Below, one piece after another: positions 23,708 to 31,427 of a DNA stretch of 64,000 nt; within the stretch, counting starts at the first letter, position 1; each line of letters begins with the position of its first letter. A program made the translations under genes and the position numbers. This DNA comes from Cumulibacter sp047975195. GTDB taxonomy: Bacteria; Actinomycetota; Actinomycetes; Mycobacteriales; Antricoccaceae. A model generated the notes under the pieces. That model saw nothing but the letters and a program-made list of their open reading frames with translations, made no database searches and was not told where the DNA came from. The stretch is from the NCBI GenBank assembly GCA_047975195.1, contig JBKEDB010000025.1, positions 84,297-148,296 on the forward strand, read 5' to 3'.

Positions 23708-25315
23708 ATGCCTGAAACCCCGGCGAAGTCATTCTTCATCACGACGCCCATTTATTACGTCACCGCTGCCCCGCATATCGGCAGCGCGTACACGACCACC
23801 GCGGCCGATGTATTGGCCCGTTGGCACCGCCACCGCGGCGAAAACGTGTACTTCCTGACCGGCACGGACGAACACGGTCAAAAGGTGATGCGTACGGCGC
23901 AGAAGAACGGCCAGGGTCCGCAGGAGTTCGTCGATGCGCTGATTGAAACCGAGTGGAAGCCCGCCTGGGATCTGCTCGACATCAAGTACGACCGGTTCAT
24001 CCGCACCACGGACGAGGATCACGTCCGGCAGGTGCAGGAGTTCTGGCAGCGGCTGTACGACGCGGGATATGTCTACGAGGGTGAGTACTCGGGGATGTAC
24101 TGCGTGGACTGCGAGGAGTTCAAGTCGGACGACGACCTGGACGCTGACGGTAACTGCTTGGTGCACGAGCGTCCGGCCGAAATGATCACCGAGAAGAACT
24201 GGTTCTTCAAGCTCAGCGAGTTCGGCGACAAACTGCTCGCGTTGTACGACGAGGTGCCCGACTTCATCGCGCCCCAGACCAGCCGCAATGAGATCATCAA
24301 CTACGTCAAGTCCGGTCTGCACGATCTGTCGATCTCACGATCCTCCTTTGACTGGGGCATCGAAGTCCCGTGGGATTCCTCGCAGGTCCTCTACGTCTGG
24401 ATCGATGCGCTGCTGAACTACACGAGCGCGGCGAAAATCTTCGACGATCCGGCCGAATTCGCCAAGATCTGGCCCGCCACCCATTTGATGAGCCGCGACA
24501 TCCTGCGCTTTCACTCCGTCATCTGGCCCGCGATGCTGATGGCTGCGGGCCAGCAGCCGCCGCGGCGCGTGTACGTGCACGGTTACCTGCTGGTCGGCGG
24601 CAAGAAAATGGCCAAGAGCAATGCCACCGCTATCCATCCACGGGAGATCGTCGGTACGTTCGGCGCGGACGCGTACCGCTACTACTTCATGAAGGCCATT
24701 CCCTTCGGTAGCGATGCGTCGTTCTCCTGGGAACACCTGCACGCGGTATACACCGACGAACTCGCCAACAACCTTGGCAACCTGGCCAGCCGGGTGGCCG
24801 CCATGATCGGCAAGTACTTCGACGGCGTACTGGCGAAGCCAGGCGCGCTCAGCGACGCCGACGGCGCGCTGGCGGACCTGCTCGTACGCACCGTCCGCAC
24901 GGCGGATGTGGCGATCAGCAACATGCAGGTGAATGAAGCGATCAGCGCCACGCACGACTTCGTGACGGCGGTGAACGGCTACATCACCGAACAGCAGCCC
25001 TGGTCGGTGGCCAAGGACGACTCAGCGCTGGCGCGCGAGCGTCTCGCGACCATCCTGTATACCTGCGCCGAATCGCTGCGAGCGGTCGCCGTCTTGCATC
25101 ACTCGGTGATGCCAAGCACCGCGACGAAGCTGTGGGAATCGCTCGGTGCGCATGAGTGCGTGGGCCCACTGGACGCACAGACGATCGCCAGCGCCGCCGA
25201 CTGGGGTGTGCTGAGGCCGGGTTCGAAGGTGATCAAGGGCGAGGCGTTGTTCCCGCGGATCGAGGCGGACGCCGAGGTCGGCGCGTATTGCACACGAGTA
25301 CGTCAGCGGGTATGA
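23708..25315 (+). CDS. metG: Methionyl-tRNA synthetase
   Basis: MetRS charges tRNA-Met. From ATG 23708 it has 535 residues, without the C-terminal dimerisation domain found in some bacteria. The class I signatures are HIGS (residues 23-26, within APHIGSAYTT) and KMAKS (300-304). Between them are FLTGTDEHGQKV and a knuckle with C-V-D-C in GMYCVDCEEF. WFFKLS, SQVLYVWIDALLNY and RFHSVIWPAMLM are also conserved MetRS segments. The frame is open upstream to 23606 inside the corA leader, but that part is not conserved. It begins the conserved metG-tatD-rpfB-rsmA-ispE run. Confidence 0.96.
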   Translation: MPETPAKSFFITTPIYYVTAAPHIGSAYTTTAADVLARWHRHRGENVYFLTGTDEHGQKVMRTAQKNGQGPQEFVDALIETEWKPAWDLLDIKYDRFIRTTDEDHVRQVQEFWQRLYDAGYVYEGEYSGMYCVDCEEFKSDDDLDADGNCLVHERPAEMITEKNWFFKLSEFGDKLLALYDEVPDFIAPQTSRNEIINYVKSGLHDLSISRSSFDWGIEVPWDSSQVLYVWIDALLNYTSAAKIFDDPAEFAKIWPATHLMSRDILRFHSVIWPAMLMAAGQQPPRRVYVHGYLLVGGKKMAKSNATAIHPREIVGTFGADAYRYYFMKAIPFGSDASFSWEHLHAVYTDELANNLGNLASRVAAMIGKYFDGVLAKPGALSDADGALADLLVRTVRTADVAISNMQVNEAISATHDFVTAVNGYITEQQPWSVAKDDSALARERLATILYTCAESLRAVAVLHHSVMPSTATKLWESLGAHECVGPLDAQTIASAADWGVLRPGSKVIKGEALFPRIEADAEVGAYCTRVRQRV

Positions 25316-25355
25316 GCGCCCGTGGGTGCGAGCGCATCGTGGGAAAGAGCGCGTA

Positions 25356-26213
25356 GTGGCAAAGAGTAAGGCCCAGCTCGAGCGGGAGAAGACGCCGCCG
25401 AAGCTCCCTGAGCCGCTGCCGGTCGCCGTACCGGACAATCACACCCATCTCGACATCGTCATCGACTGGATCGGCGGCACGGCAAGTGAGCATCTAGACA
25501 CGGCAGAATCGGTCGGGATCGACCGGATCGTGCAGGTCGGTACCGATGTCGCGTCCTCGCGGTGGGCTGCCGATCTGGCGGACGCCGACGACCGGGTGCT
25601 CGCCGCGGTCGCATTACACCCGAACGATGTGCCGAGGCTCGGTGACGGCTTGGCCGCCGCGCTCGATGCGATCGATGAGTTGGCGGCGCGGCCACGCGTG
25701 CGTGCGGTCGGGGAGACCGGGCTGGACTATTTCCGCACCCAGGAAGTCGCGGGACAGGACGTGCAGCGCGAATCATTCGCCCGACACATCGACATCGCAA
25801 AGCGGCACGGCGTCGCGTTGATGATTCACGACCGCGACGCCCACGATGACGTGTTTGATGTGCTCGCTGCCGAAGGCGCACCCGAGAAGGTTGTGTTCCA
25901 TTGTTTCTCCGGGGAGGAGCAGATGGCGCGCCGGTGCGCGGACCTTGGATACTACATGAGTTTCGCGGGCAACTCGACCTTCAACGCCTCGACGCACTTG
26001 CGTGCGGCGTACGCCGTGGCACCGCAGGACCTGCTGCTGGCCGAGACGGATGCGCCCTTTCTGACCCCGATGCCGCATCGCGGCAGACCCAATGGGCCGT
26101 ACCTGACGCCGTTGACCATCGCGCAGATGGCCGACGTGCGTGGCGAGGATTTGGCTGCGTTGTGCCAGGCCCTCAGCGACAACAGCGAGCGTGTGTACGG
26201 CGTGTGGTCCTGA
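25356..26213 (+). CDS. tatD: TatD-family metal-dependent deoxyribonuclease
   Basis: TatD enzymes are TIM-barrel hydrolases with 3'-5' exonuclease or D-aminoacyl-tRNA deacylase activity. Metal-binding features are all present: NHTHLD at the start (HxH), the conserved Glu in AVGETGLDYF, MIHDRDAHDD, VVFHCFSGEEQMARR and the final Asp in LLAETDAPFLTP. The GTG at 25356 gives 285 residues. An upstream GTG at 25326 would add ten. It lies 40 bases after metG and is probably in the same operon. Confidence 0.93.
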   Translation: MAKSKAQLEREKTPPKLPEPLPVAVPDNHTHLDIVIDWIGGTASEHLDTAESVGIDRIVQVGTDVASSRWAADLADADDRVLAAVALHPNDVPRLGDGLAAALDAIDELAARPRVRAVGETGLDYFRTQEVAGQDVQRESFARHIDIAKRHGVALMIHDRDAHDDVFDVLAAEGAPEKVVFHCFSGEEQMARRCADLGYYMSFAGNSTFNASTHLRAAYAVAPQDLLLAETDAPFLTPMPHRGRPNGPYLTPLTIAQMADVRGEDLAALCQALSDNSERVYGVWS

Positions 26214-26230
26214 CCCGCGACAGTTTGATA

Positions 26231-26268
26231 GGTCACGCTCGGTCACGAAACACTGGCGTCGTCGTGAC
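26231..26268 (+). promoter_or_regulatory. Direct and inverted GTCACG repeats upstream of rpfB (MtrA-box-like)
   Basis: GGTCACG occurs at 26231-26237 and again at 26241-26247, exactly ten bases apart. An inverted copy, TCGTGAC, follows at 26262-26268. A possible -10 box TATCGT lies at 26277-26282. MtrA, the actinobacterial response regulator known to control rpfB in M. tuberculosis, binds direct repeats of GTCAC-type hexamers, so this is a good candidate MtrA site. Assignment to MtrA is inference from the motif and from the gene. Confidence 0.45.
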
Positions 26269-26390
26269 ATGTCCGTTATCGTCTTGTAACCGAACCGGTC
26301 AGGATGGGGAGTTGACGGTCGCTGAGGCGCCGAAAACGAGTCGGAATCCGTTGGCTTCCCCTGCCTGCGAAGTGCAATCATCGGAGCAAA

Positions 26391-27593
26391 GTGCGTCGTT
26401 CTTACCGCATCGGCCTGAGTGTCCTGGCCGTCACCGCAGTCGTCGGTGGCACCGTGGCATTCAAGGCACTCGACAAGTCCGTTGAGGTCGTGCTGGACGG
26501 TCAGTCGCAGACCGTGTCGACCTATGCCAGCACCGTCGACGGCGTCCTCAATGACGCCGGGATCGACGTGGAAACCCGGGACGCGGTCACACCGTCAGTC
26601 GATTCCTCCATCGAGGACGGCTCCACGGTGAACATCACCCGCGCCCGCATGGTCGACTACTCCGTCGACGGCGAGGAGAACAGTGAGTGGGTGACCGCGC
26701 TGACCGTTGACGAGGCGCTGGATCAACTCGGCATCGCTGACAACGCCAAGGTCTCGGCCTCGCGCTCGCAGCGCATTCCGCTTGATGGGACAACGCTGGA
26801 GATCACTACCTCCAAGAATGTCACGATTCTGGTCGACGGCGAGAAGAGGGAAGCCTCCTCCACCTCGATCGACGTCGGCGAACTGCTTGGCGAGCAGGGC
26901 ATTAAGCTCGAGCAGCAGGACAACACCGAACCGGACGCCGATACCGCGATCAAGCCGGGAATGACGATCAAGGTCAACCGGATCCGCTCCTCGAATATCG
27001 AAGAGAAGCAGACCGTTTCGTACCAGACCGTGCAGCAGGAGGACGACTCGCTCACCGAGGGCACCTCCGAGGTCGTCACCGAGGGCGTGGACGGCGAGAA
27101 GGTCGTCACCTACAAGGTGACCAAGAAGAACGGCAAGGTCGTCGCCAAGGATCAGGTCAAGGCCGAATGGGTCACCGAGCCTGTCGATGAGGTCATCCAC
27201 GTCGGCACGAAGCCAGCGCCGGAACCTGAGCCGGAGCCCGAGCCTGCGCCATCGACCGATGCTGGCAGCGGCGGTTCCTCGGACAGCGGTTCCGCTTCTG
27301 ACAGCGGTGAGTCCTCCGGCGGGAACACCGGAGCCGAACCGCCCGCACCCTCTGGCGGTCACAACTGGGATGCCGTCGCGCAATGCGAGTCCGGTGGCAA
27401 CTGGTCGATCAACACCGGCAACGGGTTCTATGGCGGCCTGCAGTTCTCGGCCAGCACCTGGAGCGGCTATGGTGGCGGCGCTTATGCGCCGACTGCGGAT
27501 CAGGCTACCCGCGAGCAGCAGATCGCAATTGCCGAGAAGGTCCTCGCCGGTCAAGGGCCAGGCGCCTGGCCGCACTGCGGTGCCTACCTGTAG
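26391..27593 (+). CDS. rpfB: Resuscitation-promoting factor RpfB
   Basis: RpfB is an exported muralytic enzyme that helps dormant cells resume growth. The 400-residue product has an N-terminal membrane segment (residues 7-24, no lipobox), three DUF348 repeats (about 29-60, 86-115, 142-171), a G5 domain (about 200-272), a Pro/Glu then Ser/Gly linker (275-322) and the C-terminal Rpf lysozyme-like domain (324-400). E333 in AQCESGGNW is the catalytic acid, and the Cys pair is C332 and the Cys in WPHCGAYL. The GTG start has GGAG four bases upstream. The domain order is that of mycobacterial RpfB. Confidence 0.96.
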   Translation: MRRSYRIGLSVLAVTAVVGGTVAFKALDKSVEVVLDGQSQTVSTYASTVDGVLNDAGIDVETRDAVTPSVDSSIEDGSTVNITRARMVDYSVDGEENSEWVTALTVDEALDQLGIADNAKVSASRSQRIPLDGTTLEITTSKNVTILVDGEKREASSTSIDVGELLGEQGIKLEQQDNTEPDADTAIKPGMTIKVNRIRSSNIEEKQTVSYQTVQQEDDSLTEGTSEVVTEGVDGEKVVTYKVTKKNGKVVAKDQVKAEWVTEPVDEVIHVGTKPAPEPEPEPEPAPSTDAGSGGSSDSGSASDSGESSGGNTGAEPPAPSGGHNWDAVAQCESGGNWSINTGNGFYGGLQFSASTWSGYGGGAYAPTADQATREQQIAIAEKVLAGQGPGAWPHCGAYL

Positions 27594-27606
27594 ATCCAGC
27601 CACTGA

Positions 27607-27642
27607 GGGCGAGGGCGGCTCCGCCTGGAGCCGCCCTCGCCC
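27607..27642 (+). terminator. Hairpin between the two rpf genes
   Basis: A perfect 16-bp GC-rich stem (27607-27622 with 27627-27642, starting GGGCGAGGGC) around GCCT lies 13 bases after the rpfB stop. No T-run follows, so it may act as a pause, an RNA stabiliser or a weak terminator that lowers expression of the second rpf gene. Confidence 0.6.
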
Positions 27643-27663
27643 CGTGTCGCAACGGAGGTACCT

Positions 27664-29157
27664 ATGGGACGGCATTCCGCCCCCACCAAGCGCGAACTGC
27701 GCGCTGCTGCGGCAGCGGCCAAGAAGGCTGCGACCGCCGAAACGCTAGCGGCAGAACAGGCCGCGAGTGCGGCCACTCCAGCAGTTGAACCGCAGGCCGT
27801 CGACGCTACGCCGACGACCGCCGCGCCGACGACCGTTGTGTCGGCAACCGATGTCGAGGCGTCCGACCAGGCTGTCGAGATGCCGACGAGCGATGTCGAG
27901 GTGTCCGGCGAGTCGGGAGCGCCCGCTACGGACGCAGTCGCGCCCAGCGGGCCTGAGGCAGCGGCAGAGCCCGAAACGGTCACTGTCGCCGCTTCGACCG
28001 CGCATCCGCAGAGCGCCACGGTCAAGCCGACTCGCCTGCCTCGCGCGCCGCTCGGCGTACAAGTGCGCCGACCGCACACGTCGAACTCGAAGATGACCCG
28101 GTACGCAGCCGTCGGGATCGGCGCCGCCGTACTCGGCGCCACGGTCGGTTTCGTCAACCTGAGCAAGCACGTCGACGTGGTGATCGACGGCAAGCAGCAG
28201 AGTGTCACGACGTACGCCGCCGACGTTGAAGGTGTGCTGACCGACGCCGGAGTCGATCCGGGCCCGAACGACGCCGTCACGCCGTCACTGGACTCGAAGG
28301 TTACCGACGGCGGTACCGTCTCGCTGGTCAAGAGCCGCGACGTGTCGGTCGTGATTGACGGCGAGGCGACCGTCAAGACCGTTACGGCGTACACCACACA
28401 GGAAGCCGTCGAACAACTCGGCTTAGCCGACCAGGATGTTGTGTCCTCACGCTCGCAACGGCTGCCGTTGACCGGCGCGACGATCGAAATCGCGACGTAC
28501 GACGATGTGTCGGTCGCAGTCGACGGCGACCGCACCACCGTCTCCACCGCTGCCGACGATGTCGAGGGGGCGCTGACCGACGCGGGTGTCACACTTGGCG
28601 AGCACGATACGGTCAGCCCCGGGCTCGATGAGAAGGTAACCGCGGGGATGAACATCAAGGTCACCCGGGTCGATCAGCAGCAGGTCACCGAGACACGCAC
28701 GATCGCGCACAAGAAGGTCGAGAAGGACAATCCCGACGAGTACATCGGGATCGACGAGGTCGTCACCGATGGTGCGGACGGCACCGAGAAGGTGACCTTC
28801 CTGATCTCCACCGTCGACGGTGAGCAGACGTCGAAGACTGAGGAGTCGAGCGAAGTCACCAAGGAGCCCGTCGATGAGGTGACGTCGAAAGGCACCAAGG
28901 AATTTCCCGCGGAGGTGAACGCCCTCAACTGGGAGGCGCTCGGCTACTGCGAATCGACGAACAATCCGAAGGCTGTGAACCAGCAGAACCACATGTACTT
29001 CGGCGAGTACCAGTTCTCGGAGCAGACTTGGGCGGGTGTTGGCGGAACCGGTAACCCGGCTGACGCGCCGGCCGAGGAGCAGCTGGCCCGAGCGAAGATA
29101 CTGTTCATGCAGTATGGCGCCAGCCAGTGGGAGTGCGGCTCGCACCTTTATGACTAG
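27664..29157 (+). CDS. Second, divergent RpfB-like resuscitation-promoting factor
   Basis: This 497-residue paralogue directly follows rpfB, with GGAGG before the ATG. It differs by a 140-residue Ala/Thr/Glu-rich N-terminal part ahead of the membrane helix (about 146-165), which would be cytoplasmic in a signal-anchor protein. Three DUF348 repeats (from about 167), a G5-like region (about 342-415) and a transglycosylase-like Rpf domain (419-497) follow. The catalytic Glu is E430 in YCESTNNP. The domain is shorter and lacks the Gly/Ser linker. KKVEKDNPDEYIGIDEV is the G5 start. The last eight bases overlap rsmA. Tandem duplication with divergence is likely. Confidence 0.92.
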   Translation: MGRHSAPTKRELRAAAAAAKKAATAETLAAEQAASAATPAVEPQAVDATPTTAAPTTVVSATDVEASDQAVEMPTSDVEVSGESGAPATDAVAPSGPEAAAEPETVTVAASTAHPQSATVKPTRLPRAPLGVQVRRPHTSNSKMTRYAAVGIGAAVLGATVGFVNLSKHVDVVIDGKQQSVTTYAADVEGVLTDAGVDPGPNDAVTPSLDSKVTDGGTVSLVKSRDVSVVIDGEATVKTVTAYTTQEAVEQLGLADQDVVSSRSQRLPLTGATIEIATYDDVSVAVDGDRTTVSTAADDVEGALTDAGVTLGEHDTVSPGLDEKVTAGMNIKVTRVDQQQVTETRTIAHKKVEKDNPDEYIGIDEVVTDGADGTEKVTFLISTVDGEQTSKTEESSEVTKEPVDEVTSKGTKEFPAEVNALNWEALGYCESTNNPKAVNQQNHMYFGEYQFSEQTWAGVGGTGNPADAPAEEQLARAKILFMQYGASQWECGSHLYD

Positions 29158-30007
29158 TTCTCGGCTGCTGGGCCCTGCCGCGGTGCGTGAACTCGCCGAG
29201 CACCTCGGCGTACGCCCCACAAAAACGCTGGGGCAGAACTTCGTGCATGACGGCAACACGGTTCGGCGCATCGTCGCTGCCGCGGGCCTGCGCGCGGGGG
29301 AGCGGGTCCTGGAGGTCGGTCCGGGTCTAGGGTCACTCACCCTCGGAATGCTCGATGCTGGGCATCCAGTGACCGCGATCGAGATCGACCCACGGCTAGC
29401 CGAAGCGTTACCGGCGACGGTGCGAATGCTGCAGCCGGACAACGCCGACGCGCTGACGGTGCTGACGGCGGACGCGTTGCGGGTGACCGAGCTGCCCGAT
29501 CCGCAACCGACGGCATTGGTGGCGAACCTGCCCTACAACGTCTCGGTGCCCGTGCTGTTGCACCTGCTCGAGGTGCTCAACTCGATCGAGCGAGTCCTCG
29601 TCATGGTGCAGGCGGAGGTCGCCGAGCGGCTCGCGGCCGCGCCTGGATCCAAGACGTACGGCTCACCATCGGTGAAAGCGGCCTGGTACGCCGACGTACG
29701 GCTCGCGATGGGTGTCAGTCGACAGATTTTTTGGCCGGTGCCCAATGTCGATTCGGCGCTGGTCTCCCTGGTGCGGCACGATGCGCCGATTGACGATGCA
29801 CCACGCGAGGATGTGTTCGCGGTGATCGATGCCGCGTTCGCGCAGCGCCGGAAGATGCTGCGCTCCGCGCTCGCTGGAATCTTCGGCAGCTCTGGCGCTG
29901 CTGCTGATGCGTTGCAGAGTGCAGGGGTCGACCCGACGTTGCGGGGTGAAACCCTCGGCGTGGCAGACTTCGTAGCGATAGCGCGCCAGATGCCGGCGCG
30001 CGGCTAG
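29150..30007 (+). CDS. rsmA: 16S rRNA dimethyladenosine transferase
   Basis: RsmA (KsgA) dimethylates two adjacent adenines, A1518 and A1519, in helix 45 of 16S rRNA. From ATG 29150 it has 285 residues. Motifs: KTLGQNFVHD at the N-terminus, SAM-binding LEVGPGLGSLT, AIEIDPRLAE, and the catalytic NLPYNVSVP (N-L-P-Y). The C-terminal AFAQRRKMLRSAL and GVDPTLRGETL are typical. The start overlaps the stop of the second rpf gene by eight bases (ATGACTAG), so translation is coupled. ispE follows after 38 bases. Confidence 0.96.
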   Translation: MTSSRLLGPAAVRELAEHLGVRPTKTLGQNFVHDGNTVRRIVAAAGLRAGERVLEVGPGLGSLTLGMLDAGHPVTAIEIDPRLAEALPATVRMLQPDNADALTVLTADALRVTELPDPQPTALVANLPYNVSVPVLLHLLEVLNSIERVLVMVQAEVAERLAAAPGSKTYGSPSVKAAWYADVRLAMGVSRQIFWPVPNVDSALVSLVRHDAPIDDAPREDVFAVIDAAFAQRRKMLRSALAGIFGSSGAAADALQSAGVDPTLRGETLGVADFVAIARQMPARG

Positions 30008-30045
30008 CCGACAGGCTCGTGTTGCTGAGTTGAGGAGACCCGCAG

Positions 30046-30969
30046 ATGACAGCGCCGGTGCAAAGTGACGACGTAGTAATCGCCAGGGCACCGGCAAAGA
30101 TCAACCTCCACCTCGGCGTCGGATCGACGCGCGCGGATGGCTTCCACGAACTTGCGACGGTCTTCTTTGCGTTATCGCTCGCTGACGAGGTGGTCGCGGT
30201 GGAGGCTGAGGAACTGAGCATCGTCACCACGGGAGAGGGTGCCGATCAGGTGCCCGACGATGCGGCCAATCTGGCGTGGCGTGCGGCTGCGGCGCTCGCG
30301 GAACGTGCCGGAATCAAACCTGAAGTAGCGCTGGCCGTACGTAAGCAAATACCGGTGGCGGCGGGGCTTGCCGGTGGGAGCGCCGACGCGGCAGCCACCC
30401 TGGTCGCTTGTGATGCGCTGTGGCAGACCGGCGCCGACAGGGAGGACCTTGTAGAGATCGCGGCGGCGCTGGGAAGCGATGTGGCGTTCTCGCTGACGGG
30501 GGGCCTCGCGCTGGGAACCGGGCGCGGCGAGTTGCTGTCTCCGGTGCTGGCGGCCGGACGATGGCATTGGGTGCTCGCAGTCGCCGAGGACGGTCTTTCG
30601 ACCGGTGACGTGTACGCCGAATTGGACCGACTGCGCGGCGAGGGTGGTGCGAGTACCAGTCTGGAGTTGCCGGATCAGTTGCTGAACGCGCTACGGGCAC
30701 GAGACCTGAGCGCAGTCGGAGCGGCGCTGCACAATGACATGGAGCCTGCGGCCTACAGTTTGCTGCCGTCGTTACGGCGCACGAAGGCTGCGGGGCTCGA
30801 GGAAGGCGCGCAAGCAGCCGTGCTCTGCGGCAGCGGACCCACCATGGCATTCCTGGCTGACTGTGAGGATGATGCCGTGGAACTCGCCGCGCGACTAAGC
30901 GCGCAGGGCGTGTGTCGCACTGTCCGGACGGCGTACGGCCCGGTCACCGGAGCCCGCATCATCGGCTAA
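30046..30969 (+). CDS. ispE: 4-diphosphocytidyl-2-C-methyl-D-erythritol kinase
   Basis: IspE phosphorylates CDP-methylerythritol in the MEP pathway of isoprenoid precursor synthesis, which feeds the decaprenyl carrier used in cell-wall synthesis and by PMT. The 307-residue protein is a GHMP kinase: APAKINLHLGVG (the catalytic Lys and Asn region), the ATP loop PVAAGLAGGSADAAA and the C-terminal VLCGSGPTMAFL. GAGG stands nine bases before the ATG. It ends the metG-ispE run. Confidence 0.95.
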   Translation: MTAPVQSDDVVIARAPAKINLHLGVGSTRADGFHELATVFFALSLADEVVAVEAEELSIVTTGEGADQVPDDAANLAWRAAAALAERAGIKPEVALAVRKQIPVAAGLAGGSADAAATLVACDALWQTGADREDLVEIAAALGSDVAFSLTGGLALGTGRGELLSPVLAAGRWHWVLAVAEDGLSTGDVYAELDRLRGEGGASTSLELPDQLLNALRARDLSAVGAALHNDMEPAAYSLLPSLRRTKAAGLEEGAQAAVLCGSGPTMAFLADCEDDAVELAARLSAQGVCRTVRTAYGPVTGARIIG

Positions 30970-31375
30970 CCCTGCTCGAGTTTCTTGGGTCGCCGGTCTT
31001 TCGAGACTCTCCTGGTCGGCTGGCTGTATCAGGCCTTGACATTGGCGGGCGTTGTTGCCGCGAGCGGCCTTCTGGCGTGTGACGCATGGCCGGGGTCGTT
31101 GCAGTGCGATTCGAAGGCACGAGCCCTCGGCGCGTTCGCTCTCGGAGCGCCATGCGCATAGGGACGGCTGCGGTAACGCTCGACCTCCCCGGACGTCGAC
31201 AACGTCATGGCCAGCACCAGCTAGTGCTGGTACCGACGCGTCGGCCAAGACCAGGCTGCGTGCGTGCGCGCCGCGCAGTGGCCGGAGGGCGTCGTCTCAG
31301 GTCTAGGTCCGAGGAATTCCGAAACGCCGCAATGACCGAGTCATCTCACCTTGGGGCATAGCATTGACGTTAGAA
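30970..31375. other. Intergenic region between ispE and the dead HNH gene
   Basis: About 400 bases with no supported gene. The open frames in all directions are Arg-rich shadows. A small hairpin is visible: CCAGCAC at 31211-31217 with GTGCTGG at 31224-31230. No T-run follows. The upstream part gives the impression of decayed sequence, but I cannot identify a source. Confidence 0.45.
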
Positions 31376-31391
31376 TCGAACATATGTGCAC
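31376..31391 (+). promoter_or_regulatory. Degenerate LexA (SOS) box ahead of the HNH gene
   Basis: TCGAACATATGTGCAC at 31376-31391 matches the actinobacterial SOS box TCGAAC-N4-GTTCGA in the left half exactly and in three of six positions on the right. TATGTGCACATA at 31383-31394 is itself a perfect palindrome. 13E12-type genes of mycobacteria are associated with LexA boxes, so the site is plausible as a decayed operator. Confidence 0.4.
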
Positions 31392-31427
31392 ATAAATGTG
31401 CGTGGGTTGAGGCGAGGAGGTGCAGCG

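Noticed and set aside
26214..26390. A ydaO/c-di-AMP riboswitch ahead of rpfB
   Set aside because: Such riboswitches precede some actinobacterial rpf genes, but I could not find the conserved core here, and the leader is short.
26595..28664. A 689-codon open frame on the minus strand opposite the two rpf genes
   Set aside because: It is antisense to two well-supported Rpf proteins, is rich in Ser/Val/Asp/Gly runs created by the complementary codons and has no domain. GC-rich genomes commonly produce such shadows.
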